Shown in pieces: positions 10,931-23,107 of a stretch of 64,000 bases of DNA (positions are counted from its first letter, which is position 1; each line of letters begins with the position of its first letter). The stretch is taken from contig JAJUBI010000004.1 of the NCBI GenBank assembly GCA_022419385.1, forward strand, positions 3,143,286-3,207,285. Reading direction: 5' to 3'. The notes under the pieces are model-generated. The model did not search any database and was not told where the DNA came from. It was given only the letters and a program-made list of their open reading frames with translations. Made by a program: the position numbers and the translations under genes. Source of the stretch: Paraconiothyrium sp. Pb-2020 (Eukaryota > Ascomycota > Dothideomycetes > Pleosporales > Didymosphaeriaceae).

Positions 10931-12729
10931 TTACCACGCGGCGAGCGAGCTGGCAAGAGCCAGCAATGATACGAGGACGGCTGTCCAGATAGCAGGCTTA
11001 GCTCCGATGGTTGAGGGTGATCCGGAATTCTTTCTTCTGCTTCCAGAGGTTGTGGTGCCGTCGACCTTGACGACCTTATTAGAGCCGAGCTGCCAGTCGA
11101 CATTGGCGACTACAGCTTCGGAATCGCGCACGGCAATGGAGAAAGCCCCATTGCCATCCAATGAATATTGATAGATACTCTCGTCAACGACACTGGCCTT
11201 ACCGTCGTCATCCGAGAAACTCATGCCATTCCAAGTGGTACCAGAAAGTGAATCGGCGCCATCCGCAGTCAGGTATGAGATGTAGATTTTCTTATTCGCG
11301 TTGGCAGTGCCCATATTGACATTGAATGTGAAGCTAGCTTTGTTGGATTCGGAAGCATTGGCTTGTTTCGAGTTGATGAGAATGACTGCCTGCAAAGCAC
11401 TGTTGGCGTAGGCAGAGTACGCGCGAATACGACCTGTGTAGTCCCCGTCGGCACCACCGACGTCGAGCGCGCCGATCTGGGTTGTCCCATTGCCGTTTCC
11501 GATGATTTGTGCCACAGCCGCGTGTGCGTAGTACTGCGGTCGCACAAATGGGTCCTTTCCGTACACGTTAATGGGCTGCCAGGCACTCGCATTGGAATTG
11601 TCAGTCATGTGCATGTGCACGGCGGATATGTTGAGGGTGGCGGTGTAGAGGAAAAAGTTGAGGGTCCAAAGCGCTGCTCCGAAGGTGTCGCTGACTTGGT
11701 GCATGCCGATAGGTCCAATAGAGCTCATTTCACGTAGAACGTAGGGAACACCGGTGTCAAGTGCGATCTTGACCTGCTTCTCCCAGTATGCGAACTGAGT
11801 ATTGGTTTGGTCCATGTCCATGAGGTCGTCCAGGGTGATGGGGGTGGGTGTTACACCAATGACTAGAATAAGTAAGTATTTGACGGGACCCTGGATTTGT
11901 GCAACAACGTACAGTAAAAATAGTCGTGCTGGTTCCACCAACCAACGTAGTATTCTCCGTTCATGCGATCTAGGATACCGTCGGAATTAAGCATGGCTAT
12001 TTCAAAGGTAGTGCCGATGGTCGAGGCGGTTGCCGGAGGCTCGAAGAAAGTAGGGGCCATGCCTGCAGGCTTCAGAACTTTCTGGTAGACGGTGTCGGCG
12101 CGCTCCATGAATTGGGTGGTAAACGTCTTGCCGTCCCAGGGCGCAGCACGCATGCCGTTCTCGAGGTAGAGGTCGGGCTCATTGCCGATTTCGAACGAGT
12201 AAAGGCGGGTATTCTGCAGGTTCTTCACGACGGCCTCGGAATGGGTCACGATGCGGTCCAGGTAGTCGTCGCCCTCGTAGGCGAGATTGAGCCCGTACGT
12301 GATGAAGGTGTCTTTGGGGAATCGGTCGAGCGCGGCAAGGTAGTTGGGCCCGATGATCATGGAGTCTGCAGCAATGACGCCCTGGGCGGTGGAATTGGAG
12401 TTCTTCTTCCAACCAAAATCTTCGTAGTCAGCATCGTAGATCATGTAGTCCTGGGTGTTCCCGCCCAGGCGTATGTGCGGAGGCGAGCCGGAGTAGTCGG
12501 CCAGGTTCTGCAGCAGCTGTATTGAAAATTCGTTGGGCTCGTTCCAACCGGTAAAGGAGAAGAGATTCGAGGGCTCGATGCCGAAGCCAGCAAACGAAGG
12601 GTCGAGATTGTCCGAGACGGCGGCGCCGGAACGATCAGGAGCGGGCGACAGCGACAGCGACTGTGCTCTGGCGAAGGCCGGGAGAAGGGCAGTCAAGCAA
12701 ACAAAGGCTGGACATGACGGGCGTAACAT
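10931..12729 (-). CDS. GPI-anchored GH79-like glycoside hydrolase (beta-glucuronidase type)
   Basis: Predicted secreted, cell-surface glycosidase likely acting on beta-glucuronosyl residues of arabinogalactan-type glycans, by family. Two exons, 11913-12729 and 10931-11862, encode 582 residues. Residues 1-22 (MLRPSCPAFVCLTALLPAFARA) are a signal peptide. The TIM-barrel part contains HIRLGGNTQDY, then SFEIGNEPDLY, where the Glu of NEP is the expected acid/base, and LREMSSIGP, where the Glu fits the nucleophile of clan GH-A. The C-terminal beta domain (from about TQIGALDVGGADG) matches a GH79 C-terminal domain. The end has a serine/glycine linker and a hydrophobic tail (AIWTAVLVSLLALASSLAAW) typical of a GPI signal. 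Start chosen because it places the signal peptide at the N-terminus. The exact substrate is uncertain. Confidence 0.82.
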
Positions 12730-15244
12730 GTCTGGATAGGTGTCCGCGCAGCACCCCGGATTGCAGCGGAGTGTCGGTGGGTGAGGTTGGGGAGAGCAGG
12801 GAGAGCGAGCAAGCAACAAAGGTCCAAAGCAGGTAGGCGCTCGCGTCGCTAATCAAGCATTATTGGAAAGTACAGTTTGGGCCAAAGCCGCGGACGCTCG
12901 GGCGCGGTGTGGCTAGGAGAGCGGGATCGCCAAGGGGGCCCGCGCCCGGACGTCACCATTTGGGCAGCGCTGAGGCTGCTCGCCGGGGCCCATGATGTCA
13001 GTCTGGCCGGGCGGCTTGTTGGGGCAGCGCGCACAAGGGTCTGGCGGGCGCTGAGACGGCGGTGGGAAGCTCGCGGATGCTCGAGGGCGCGTGGGTGCCG
13101 CGGCGGGTGGGCCCTGGCACACCGCGTCAGCTCTTTCGCCGCGACGGTGGAGGCCTGTGACGCATGCGAATGCCGCTACAAAGACACTACCATGCGCCGA
13201 TCGCGAGCAGACGCTGGTTGCGATGCACGATGCGCGATGCACGATCCGAGGCGCGCCCACGCTGGCGGAGAGGCCTACACCACGATGCGGTGCGGTGAGG
13301 ACAAAATAACGGTGCAGTAAGCGCAGCCCGGATGCGCGTGGACAGAGCCGCAAGTGTTTCACGGCACGGCGCACAGCTCAGCGAATCACCGCCGCTAAAC
13401 CCTGCACTGCGAAAACCGTCGTCCTTCATCTTTTCGCCAGTAGCGTGCAGCCTCTGTTCTTGCTTTTCTGTTCTGCGTCGCCGGCTGCATCGGCATCCCA
13501 CATGACGTCCCATTGTTGCGCTGCCAAAGAGACACTCGCACACCTGTGGGGTAGAGGCCGTCCAGACCTCAGCCTCGCAAAGTTATTTGGACTACGTGGG
13601 GCTGTCGGCCGTGGCCAAGCACGAACCTGTCTGCAGCCTTCAGGAGGTGGAACTCTGCGGCTTCCCAGCTCCAGCTGACGTCGAATCTGTGCCAGCAACC
13701 CGGCAGCACGCGGTAGACTATGTCTGGAGCATGCTGTCGAGTGTCAATAGTCTGCCCAGCCCGCTTAGGTGCAGCAGCCAGCTTGCCAAGATGACATGCT
13801 GTGGCCGTGACTTCTCAGTGACGACCTACATGCCCACTCGGGATGCAGCGTGACACCATCTGAAGAGAGCGACAAGTTTGGAATCAAGGCACTTCGCATC
13901 ACACGTATTATTCGACAACGGAAAACCAACCTGTCTAGGTGGAACCACAACCAGCCACATCCGAGCAGCCTACCGTCACACAGAAACCAGAGGCTGGATG
14001 GCTGGTGGTTGGCGCGCTGCAGCATACCTTGTACACGTGGACCACCTCTAGCCCTGCACTACATGTTCAAGTTCTTGCCCGTCCTGTTCTGCGTCTTTGC
14101 AACTTGTATCAAGTCCAGCTGAGTTCCTAGGCACCGACTCTCCGACTTGCATTCCATCCCGAGGACACCACGCGGGCACGTGGCGAACTCCACGAACAAA
14201 TCAGGAAAGCCCGTGGACAATGCATCGACCTCCGGAATTGCCCAAGCGCTGAAGGAAAGCACTGAAACCTCTGTATATTTCCGAGTCGTCATGTCCGTAA
14301 TGAGTGATTTCGATGGCGACAATGACATTCCTGTGGCTTGCGACCCGTTGGCCAAACAGACGCGCTGTGACCGACAATGCACTTGCCTCCACGATACCCA
14401 ATAAACATGACACCACTACGAAGAATACAACAGCTCAGACAACGTCCGGCTCTAACGAACACCATTCGTGCCCCTTCGAATTATGAGCAGTAGAGGGGCA
14501 TTCGCTTCGAGTTCGCTGTCCAAACAGCAACTGGCGGTATTGCTTTCATGGTTGGGTTCTTGAGAGCCGGAGAACAGGAAAGGGCAACCCCACTTTCTCG
14601 TCTCTCTATTCCATGTCCCACCTTGACAACAGCATGGGAAGCATGCGAGCTTGTTCGCAAGGCGAATATCAAACGAAGAGTTAATTGACAGTCGCCCCAT
14701 GTGCAGTGACAGCCATGCCACGCGGCAGCTCCGACACGACAGGTTCCCCGTCACGCCGATTCTGGAGCTACACAGTACGTATCGTTAACAACGAGTATCG
14801 CGACGATGAGCCGAACGAGTTGAGGAACGAAGCGAGGGCTGAAATGGGAGTGTCAAGTTCAGAATGTGGATTACGTTGTGGAATGATTCAAAGTGTGTCT
14901 CAAACCGACAAAAATAGTATTAAAATCAATAGGTGGTATCTCTAAATCAAAGCTTTGAATAAAAAAGCACCGATCCAACTCTGCCCCGGCTCAAGCCATG
15001 GCTCTTGGGCTCCCTCGTCCTGCGACCATCGCAATCTGACTTGGCCTGTATGCCCACAATTCCTTTCTGCGCAGGCGAATATCGCGTGCGCGAATCGATG
15101 GTGTGCTTGTGTCGTCGTTGTGTGTGATGATGTCTGCCGCGTCGCTTGTTTCGCCCTTCCTCCATACACGTCCACATGGTAGGCAATGATCCACAGATCG
15201 TCCTTCAGACTAGTCTCGGTACTCAGATTGGTGTGACGGTAGTT
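12730..15244. other. 2.5-kb gene-free stretch, partly GC-rich
   Basis: From about 12.85 to 13.7 kb the sequence is strongly GC-rich and full of overlapping open frames on both strands, none with a recognisable protein pattern; this is what high GC alone produces. It contains short direct repeats such as GATGCACGATGCGCGATGCACGAT near 13.2 kb. The remainder holds short frames only. Possibly promoter of the GH79-like gene plus decayed sequence. Confidence 0.4.
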
Positions 15245-15469
15245 TCATTCAGCCTCCTCGACGCTCTCCACGGCAGAATCCACGCTCGGTGCTCGCGACG
15301 TGTCGCGAGTGGGGATGGCAAGAGCCGAAGTGTCGACGGTGAGATCTGAGGGCGAGGGGATAGCGAGTTGTTCTTCCTCGTAGTCATCCTCGACCGAGAA
15401 GACTGGAATGCGTAGCATTTGGCCGCCAATCAGGTTGGGGATGTAGACGTAGTCGGTTTGAGGGGACAT
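15245..15469 (-). CDS. Hypothetical small acidic protein
   Basis: Single frame of 74 residues beginning MSPQTDYVYIPNLIGGQMLR and ending in an acidic, serine-rich tail (DSAVESVEEAE). Not recognised. The start has a good fungal context (CACAATGTC), codon use is balanced, and the ordered first half followed by a disordered acidic tail looks protein-like rather than random. No signal peptide or membrane segment. It may be a small conserved fungal hypothetical; it could also be a chance frame. Confidence 0.45.
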   Translation of the reverse strand: MSPQTDYVYIPNLIGGQMLRIPVFSVEDDYEEEQLAIPSPSDLTVDTSALAIPTRDTSRAPSVDSAVESVEEAE

Positions 15470-15908
15470 TGTGATCGGTTGATGACGTGCAATTGTGGTG
15501 GTTGTACGGTGTAGCGGATTTGAGGGCGAAAGCAGTGTGGTTGGTAAGAACTTTCGTGTCCCGAAGAGGGATGACAGTTGAAGACTGGGGTAAGCCTTTG
15601 ATCGATGTTCGATTACAGGATGATATTATGACGACTGGTTGTTGGTGGACTATGAAGCTGGTCGGCCGCGATATCAGCCATGGCGGGAATCGTACCGATA
15701 CATATACCTTCACCTCAAACTGTCTGGCCCGCCAGGGTGCGGGGATGGGGTCGAGGATGTGCAACCAGCAGCCAAACTCCTAAGCCCTAACACCCTAACC
15801 CCCGGCACCACCCTATCAGATGCCCCAGACCCTAGACACACAGCGTTGAAGCTTCGCCCGCTCCCTGCAAACCGATAACTCAGCATCGTCGATGCTGCGA
15901 ATCACGTC
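15470..15908. other. Gene-free stretch
   Basis: Holds the presumed promoter of the small acidic protein. A short run resembling CCCTAA repeats near 15.78 kb is too brief and irregular to be telomeric. Confidence 0.4.
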
Positions 15909-16521
15909 TCAACGTCCGCCAGGTTGTTCCGGGCTGCCCGTCCGAGGCCCACTGTTGGTGCGGACGTTGGCGCGGCGATAACGATGGCGCCTTGGATTCG
16001 CTCCGGGCCCGAGCCTTGGCGCTTCGCGTGATGCCGCTTGGCTGCGTTGAGGTCTGGACTCGTCTCCGGAGCGGCGTTTGGCATCCTTGGGCGTGGGGTT
16101 ATCCTTCGCATGTGCGCCCGGCGGCGGAGGTATAACATGTCCGAGTAGACCTCCTGCGCCGTGAGGAGTCATCCACGCTGATGTATCACGAATTCGATGA
16201 CGCATGGGAACTGTGTTGTACAGAAGGACTCCGGGGCGGAGGGTGCGATGCACCGGTCCGCCGAGAAACATGCCGAGAGCGAACAACACCATGGCAAGAC
16301 CGTGGCAACACTCATGTACCCAAAGAGGTAGCTGCAGACTTCTAGACGTTTCTCAGTCGGACGATCAGCCCAGTAGTACATGCCCAAGACCGTGGAAAAG
16401 GAAGAACAGCACCGCCAAGTAAAGCAGCGGCTCCCCAAGCTCCAATGGGTTGCCTGGAAAGCAGAATGTGAGCAATAAGAGCGTGCGGGTCGGACTTGCT
16501 ACTACCGCTCGATAAAAACAT
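15909..16521 (-). CDS. Hypothetical small membrane protein, visible only after splicing
   Basis: Proposed three-exon model: 16506-16521, 16380-16453 and 15909-16331, giving 170 residues. The joints use GTAGTA/CCAG (52-bp intron, with a CTCAC branch-like site) and GTACTA/GCAG (48-bp intron). The spliced protein begins MFLSSGNPLELGEPLL and contains two hydrophobic segments, LLYLAVLFFLFHGLGH and LAMVLFALGMFLGG, with a histidine/cysteine-bearing linker (WVHECCHG), then a basic, disordered C-terminus. The unspliced frames each break one of the two hydrophobic stretches, so splicing restores a coherent protein, which is the main support. No family recognised. The first 16-nt exon is the least certain part; a different upstream exon could supply the start. 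Confidence 0.45.
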
Positions 16522-17672
16522 CTTTTTTAAGCTAACAGCTCAAGTGCTGTTCTCAATTTAACCTACAAGACTGTATTGCTCGCGTTCGTGCTGCAAGTCA
16601 TCCTTGCTTTGTGGCTTCGACTATGTGCAGTACGGTAACCTTAAAAGGGTCATTTGTCATCCCTGGCATAAACATTATATGCTTTTTCGAACGGGCGTAT
16701 GATGTTCGTTTAAAGGGCCAAGATCGTGCCTAAAATCATTCGGATAAATGAACTGGTACGCACATGTCGGTCTAATGATTCCCGAGATTGCTTTTGTCAG
16801 TGTCTATATGGGCTCTGGCTCTTCTATTTGGATCCGTAGCACCTCTTTACGTCCTATACCCAGTATTGGCTCGTCTTATCGTCCTACACAAACATCGTCA
16901 ACGTGTACGCAATCAGCAGTTCCAACCACTAATCATGGGGCTATAAAGGATCGGGCCCTAAATCTGTGACCATCTCCTCATCACCAAGCCTGCTAAACCC
17001 AGAACCGGAGCAGATCAAGTCCATGATGAGGCAGAGGCGCTCGCGGACCCAGTGCGCTCGGACAGCTCACACCCTCCTGAAGGTAACCTCACAATTGTGG
17101 ATGACACCTTCCGATCTGTCGTGGAGCGCACACACTTCATCTCTCTGTCGCTGATTAGCACGGCCTTGGACGAGGGCAACCAAATGAGTATGAGTCCCGC
17201 GACATCCGTAGTCCAGGTGCCCGATTTCAAGCTGTCTCGTTCACACCGAGACGTGAGTCTCATCCATCACAGTGCTCACGGCGGCTTGGAGTCGTGTTGA
17301 AGAATTCAAGCCGGAATATTCCATAAACTTAATAACGCGATTGTAGTGAGCTGCACGCGGTCCATCTGTTAGAGCTTGTCTCTGATGGGCAAGGAAATTT
17401 GCGACGAGCGAAACACGTGGGCTATCGTGACCGTGCCCGGACTTTGGTCAACGCTATCCGCACTGAGCGCCCTGGAGCTTGTCGTCTCATGTTGCCCAGC
17501 TCATGGCTATTACGCGAACAATGGGACGAGCCTGTCTGGGCGTAGGTAATCACCTTGCGAGAAATCGACTTGGAACTCCAGTAGTTTGAGTGTTTCTGAC
17601 ATAAAAAAGGTGATTAAATATTAAGTATAGAAAAGCCCGGTTGCACCTCTGTCAATACAGTCCTCGGTATTC
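16522..17672. other. Stretch without a convincing gene; one protein-like fragment
   Basis: An open plus-strand segment at about 17000-17300 reads protein-like (ALADPVRSDSSHPPEGN, then FRSVVERTHFISLSLISTAL), but an in-frame stop lies just upstream and no start or joining exon was found. It may be a remnant or the tail of an unrecognised gene. Confidence 0.3.
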
Positions 17673-19175
17673 TTATACAGCCTTTGTCGCGTCTTGCATC
17701 ATTAGACTCTCGCAGCTATCTTCTCTCTTCATACTAGTTCCCATATCCTTGCCATTATCGTCATCATCAAAGCTGATGTGCACTTCAGTGAGTACACGAA
17801 TTCCGACATCTTTCTCCTCTTCATCTGCACTCTTCCTATCTGTAATAGATGATTGACGCGAAATCTTGGACTCCAAGGGGATGGCCGAACCGAGAGGCAT
17901 ACCCGATTGTCGTCTAGTTGCGCTGCGCGAGAACGCAGCCGGGTGACTCGCGCTTTGTCTGTAGTTCGTTGCTGAAAAGACGCCAGGCATCAGGCGGATG
18001 ACGAGCGGTCGTAGGCATGGGAGGCAAGAGCAAATAATTGCGATGTTGGTCTCGACTGATGACCACGTTGCAGCAGAAGGGTTATCATAAGTAGGGTCCG
18101 AAGAATTCGATATCGTGACAAGCGAATGAAGTCGCAAGATTGAGACGATGCAAACCCTAAGAGGCATATGTTAGCAAAGGTAACGTAAAGTAGGTAACAC
18201 GGCGTTAGGATATGCAACAGGTTGGGTCGAAAACAAAGTGACCCGAAATTGTGACGGGAACGAAAGTCATTTCTTGCAACCAAAATGCAAAGGGCATCGT
18301 GGTCACATGTTGAGACAGGTCCGAGAACACACTCTCAACTGATTATAGGTTCAAAAATTTGGAGTAACGTGGAGAATACTTACAGGCCACCCACTGCAAA
18401 GATGCCGATCAATGCTAGCTTTTGTTTTCGTGCGAGGTTTAGGTTGCGAATGACGGGGATCGGGAGTATAATGAGGGCGAAATCAGTCAGAATGTTTATA
18501 GCTGCGTTGGTGAACCACATGGCGTATTGATTGATGCATTTGGCATTGGCTTCTTTAGTCCAGAAGGCGCGAACCGGAACGCAAGCAAATATGCTACCAA
18601 GCTCTGTCCAGATGGTATATGTGACGACGATCGCCAAAACAACCCAGAAGGCGATATGGAAAGTCCTGGCACTGGTGGCAAAGACGCGGCGATATTGAAG
18701 CAGTATTGACGTCTTTGTGAGGCCGAGTGATAGGTAATAGACGATTAGGCTCGCCCAAAATGCCTGATGTTTTTAGCTACGACCCAATGTTTTCGCGTGA
18801 TTAATGTAACTGACCATCAATGTGTGACGCATCTCGTCAACCCCAAGGGTCGCAATGTGTTGTCCCATACCACTATCTGCCTCTGTATCACGTCAGTTGT
18901 GTCATGGTTCAGTGAATTGAATGGAACCTACGGATGCCTATGCAAACTGTCAATCCAATCGAGCACAGCTACACGAGATCAGCTCAAATTCATCACAACG
19001 CTTGTAGAGAACGTCATACCATGGCTGTTGTAATGAAATAATCCTCTAGGCCGGCGCATCTTACTAGCGAGAAGCGTGTGTACAGGCGGAGAAGTACTGT
19101 AACAGTAGCGAGGGCAGTGAAAGCGCTCGAAACTGCAACAGCTTGGCTACCCCGAGGGTTCCGGTGAAGAAACAT
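17673..19175 (-). CDS. PTH11-like rhodopsin-domain integral membrane protein
   Basis: Fungal seven-helix membrane protein of the rhodopsin-domain (PTH11-like) family, possibly a surface receptor; ligands of the family are mostly unknown. Five exons: 19020-19175, 18932-18968, 18815-18882, 18384-18763 and 17673-18156, encoding 374 residues. Helix segments visible include VAVSSAFTALATVTVLLRLY, FWASLIVYYLSLGLTKTSIL, a long central WTELGSIFACVPVRAFW loop with CINQ, then ILTDFALIILPIPVI and KLALIGIFAVGGL, and the family-typical ending ETNIAIICSCLPCLRPL followed by a disordered, serine-rich cytoplasmic tail. The last intron (18157-18383, 227 bp) is long for this genome and deserves checking. A paralogue lies about 8 kb to the right. 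No CFEM domain precedes the helices. Confidence 0.8.
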
Positions 19176-22100
19176 GTTGCACGTCAGTATGCGATGCCCA
19201 CACGAACGAAGTGTGGGTGTCTTCCAGCCCCTCCAAAGGGAAGAACACGCCCTATATGCCGACTGTTATTTGGGCACCTCATTGAGCGAGCAGAGTCATG
19301 ACTGATAGGGCCACTGTTTAGGGAAATGATGGGACATGAACCCATCCGTGAGAACTATTTTCCCCGATTGATCGGCGCAAAATGATGCGCTAGATGGAAT
19401 GCAAAAGGTTGACAGGGACGCTAGATGGAATGGAAAAGGCTGACAGGGACGCTTGATCAAATGGGCAAGACTGACAGGCAGATCCTCGACCGTTGTGGAG
19501 CCAATGAAAGGGGTGCCTGACCGGAGCTGAAATTTAGGACTAAACATACGCCAAACTGCCATTGATCGGTCGTGTGCTACCGACTGTGATAGTCAAGGTA
19601 ATGGCGATGTCGACCAATACCTTGAACGGCATGGATCAAGGCAGGAGGTTGCACGTTTTTACGATGCCGCCAATGTGAACGCATGCAAACCTGTGAGACC
19701 GTTGCGTCACATATCGATGCTATGCTCTCTCCCAACTCCAATTAGTGATAAACACGTCGTACGAGGGGGGTTATTGACCCCGCGGAAGATTTTGATCTGG
19801 TTGAAGCGTGTGGTGGATAGGCTACCGCTTGCATCGACGATCTCATAGAAGGGTCTGTCTTCTACCCCGGCCATAAAAGGTTGCTCGGGCCTAACCGATG
19901 TGCGCTTGCGCAGGTACATCACGCCGATGACCGCCGACCCCAATATCAACGAGCTGGGGGATATCCACCGGCTGGCAAGCTTCCGTATCCTCGCTACCTA
20001 CACAGCAAGGTCAAAAAGGTCGCTCATGGCTTTTATATCGCCCTGGATGGGAAAGAACGTGTCCTCATTACAGCGAGGGCGTGCAAGTCAAACCCTAAAT
20101 CCTTTGTAAGCGAGTATCTCCACGTGGTCGATCGCCCGGGTCCTTTCAATGTGCCCAGGTGTCGATTCACGGCCCCACGACATCGCTGAACTTTGAGTTG
20201 GCCCCGATGGTTCCGAACCAATCAGTGACAGCTTTCCAGGCCACTTGATTGCGACTCGCTAGTGCCAAGCTCGCGACATCGTCGAGGTGAAAACATCTGA
20301 TCAGGAAGTTTTGAACTCAAAGGTGCAACAGCCAGCCGCCGAACATCAGTTGTAAATTTTGGACAAGTATTATGCTTGGGATGCATATGGTAGCAGAGAG
20401 AAGATTCTCGTGAGCTATATCATCGAGAAAGGAACAGACGAAACCGCGGATAAACATCGTGGAGGCGGAAGTCTTCCCTAGCGTCGCCATTCAGAAGCGC
20501 AAGTATAGGCGGCGCGCGTGTGGGGAAGGGTGCAGAAGCCATGGAATCTAATACAAAAAAAGTGAAACTATGCTATAAAGCCGCTGTGACGCGTCTTACC
20601 AGTCTACCTGTTCTATTGTGTAGGTAGCAACCTTACATTAAAGTTTAGGTTTTCCTGTAAACTGTCCAACAGGCTGGCAACAGCACGATACAAAAGTGCC
20701 GAAGGGGAACGAAAGCGCGAATAGACGATTGTCGGCTGACCAATTACGTGTCAGCTTAATCGGCCCGAATATGTTCAAACAGTTAGGCGCCTGCAGCTAG
20801 TAGCCCACAGGATAAGCGAATTCGCCGAAGTCAGAGGTCACACCTGACGTTGCATAGCTAGGTCCACTCTGGAGCTTACTCCTATTCTCTGTCGTACTTG
20901 TTAATAAGAGGAGGATGCTTCTTCGGCTACCCAGGGTCTGATACAAGACCTCAGCCTTTACATAGTGTCGTCGCTCGCCTGAACTTTTGGGCGCCTGCAT
21001 TGCGTAAGGTTCCTTTGCGCTGGATCAAAGTAATCACATAGCCCCGTTCCACTTAGGTATTGTTACCACCTTTTTTTTACCGCATTCATCATACACACCT
21101 GTGGCATGTAGCTATTGCTTATACCCTCCTTCCCTTGCCCCTAAAAGATGAATGAGCCTTCGTAGGCACCACCACCAGTTGACCATAATTACCCTTTTTG
21201 GCGCAACTACGTGTTACAATGAATTATTTGAACGATATATCTTGTCGCGTATTATTCTTTGTCACAATGTAGTGTTATGCTGCCACTAAACTGCCTGCAG
21301 TAGGAGACGTGTTAGGATGTAGTTTTGGGAAGAGAAGGAAATCCTACAGCTAAAGGAAGAGCGATTGTGATATTTTTGCTGAGAGAGTTGCACCGGGGCT
21401 TGTTGAAATTTCTGACGCTACACTATAGACATAGCCGGGACCTTAATATTTATCCTGAGTATCGATACCCTGCCAGCTCAGTCATTTTATGCCGAAACGC
21501 TTTGCTCCGAGTGACCAGCGCCTCCTACATTGCAAGAAGCAGGGGAATCTTATTGTCTGAGTACTTGTGCCTAGGTAATTGGGTCTGCTCGACCACTGAT
21601 TCTCTCTCCTATGGACGTTCGCCAGATTGTTTCTCAAATCTAATTTAGAACCGCGAAGTTATATGACGTTTTGTGATACAATAAAGTTGAAAAGTTGCAG
21701 TTATCCGGGATACGTTTACGAATAAAAGCATGGTAGTAACGCTATGTTTCGGCATCATGATCAATTGAGTGATGGTGGCAGGTATTCAGACTCGTACGAT
21801 GGCACCGTGGGTACAAGATCGATGTTCATGGCCTTGTGCTCAGAAGATCGAAATTTGACAGAAGCTTAGCCTGCAAGTACTAAGACAGACCTTCAAGTCC
21901 TTGGTGAACGAAAATTGAATTGGTGCAAATTCACCAGCGTCTTCAATAAGCCATTTGGAACATGAGTGTTATAAACTGATTTATTACTTCTCAAACCTCC
22001 ACTCCAACGGGCTGTGGTCTCAATTTGAACACTCTGAGCGAAATCACGGTATCGGCGATCTTATTCACTGTGTATGTACACGGTCAGTATAATTCCCTGT

Positions 22101-23107
22101 AGCTTTGCCATGGGAAGCGTCTCAGGGCGTTGAGGGTGATTTCTTAAGCCGGTATGAGCAATCCTCGATGGTAGTATGCACAGTAGCTTGCCAAAGGAAG
22201 CCATTGGCACACATACGAAATCGCGTGGAAGCGAGCAGGAATAGGCTTGATTCGATCAACAATCATGGTTGAGCAGAGTGGCGGGACGAAGGGTTTTCGA
22301 TGGGATTTCCTTCGAAAGATATATCTGTCGCTCCAAACCCCACATCACTTGTTTGATGTCGTGCCTTTTTGACGGCCGTTGTCGATAATGAGCAGCGGAA
22401 TGCTGGCATGGCGTCTTCTCGTTGTCAATGTTCACGGCCGAATTCAGTAACACGTGTGGAGACGCTGCAGCTGGATCTTCTTATAGTCGACGATAGTACG
22501 CGCAAGCCTAAGTCGGGTAGAGTATAATAAAGCACAAAGACTGAACAAAGACATAGAGGCTTTCGCGCTGTAAGCGTTCCTGAACCTTTGGAACCGTATC
22601 TCTTTAGTATCGTGGCCCGAAGGATGTTTGAGACGCCCAACCTCACCGTCAACATTTCTACGGTATCGGGCCTACCGACCCATAATTTGCACACGCAGCC
22701 CAGGTTGGCGTTAGTGGCTCCTTCCTAGCCAGTTGCATTGCTATGAACTAACCTACCACGACCTAGCCTTTATTGCCTAACTCAGCCATCCAGCGATGGG
22801 ACCACCTTCTGGCTCCAAAACATCAACAACGCGTTCAGAATCGCTACCCTATCCGCATCCAGACCTTAAGAGGGGCGATTTAGCGCAGATAAACGCTGAC
22901 TGGGTTGGAGACGCAATGACTGATACGATAGGAGAGGCGGAGCTGAATACATGTAATGTGCACTTTCCACATCTTTGTCGCTCTTTCTTTGCTGTCACTG
23001 CACCTCTAAGAACCTGACCAATCACTTTCCCGCTGTTGTTCCTCGCTCGTTGCGCCATCTTGGATAGTTTATATCATAATCGCAGAGAATACTCCGCGAT
23101 AGCGACC
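19176..23107. other. 3.9-kb gene-poor stretch
   Basis: No secure gene. A 31-bp tandem repeat lies at 19388-19480. Around 19.66-20.22 kb the minus strand has adjoining open segments (GFDLHALA, then VARIRKLASRWISPSSLI, GVMYLRKRTSVRPEQPF and FYEIVDASGS) with plausible splice sites between them, which may be a decayed or unrecognised gene. Another minus-strand frame at 20797-21000 reads protein-like but is isolated. No terminal inverted repeats, LTRs or transposase motifs were recognised. Confidence 0.4.
19388..19480 (+). repeat. Three tandem copies of a 31-bp unit
   Basis: Copies at 19388-19418, 19419-19449 and 19450-19480. Copies 1 and 2 differ by only two bases (core CGCTAGATGGAATG and TTGACAGGGA or CTGACAGGGA); copy 3 is more diverged. 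The 31-bp period is not a multiple of three, which argues against a coding repeat. Confidence 0.9.

Noticed and set aside
12877..13700. Several overlapping frames of 100-150 codons on both strands
   Set aside because: Region is strongly GC-rich, where stop codons are rare by chance; no domain, signal or splice logic seen.
15780..15815. CCCTAA-like run resembling telomere repeats
   Set aside because: Only two or three irregular units, within ordinary intergenic sequence with genes on both sides.
17052..17300. Protein-like plus-strand segment
   Set aside because: In-frame stop just upstream, no start or joinable exon found; kept only as a note in the gene-free stretch.
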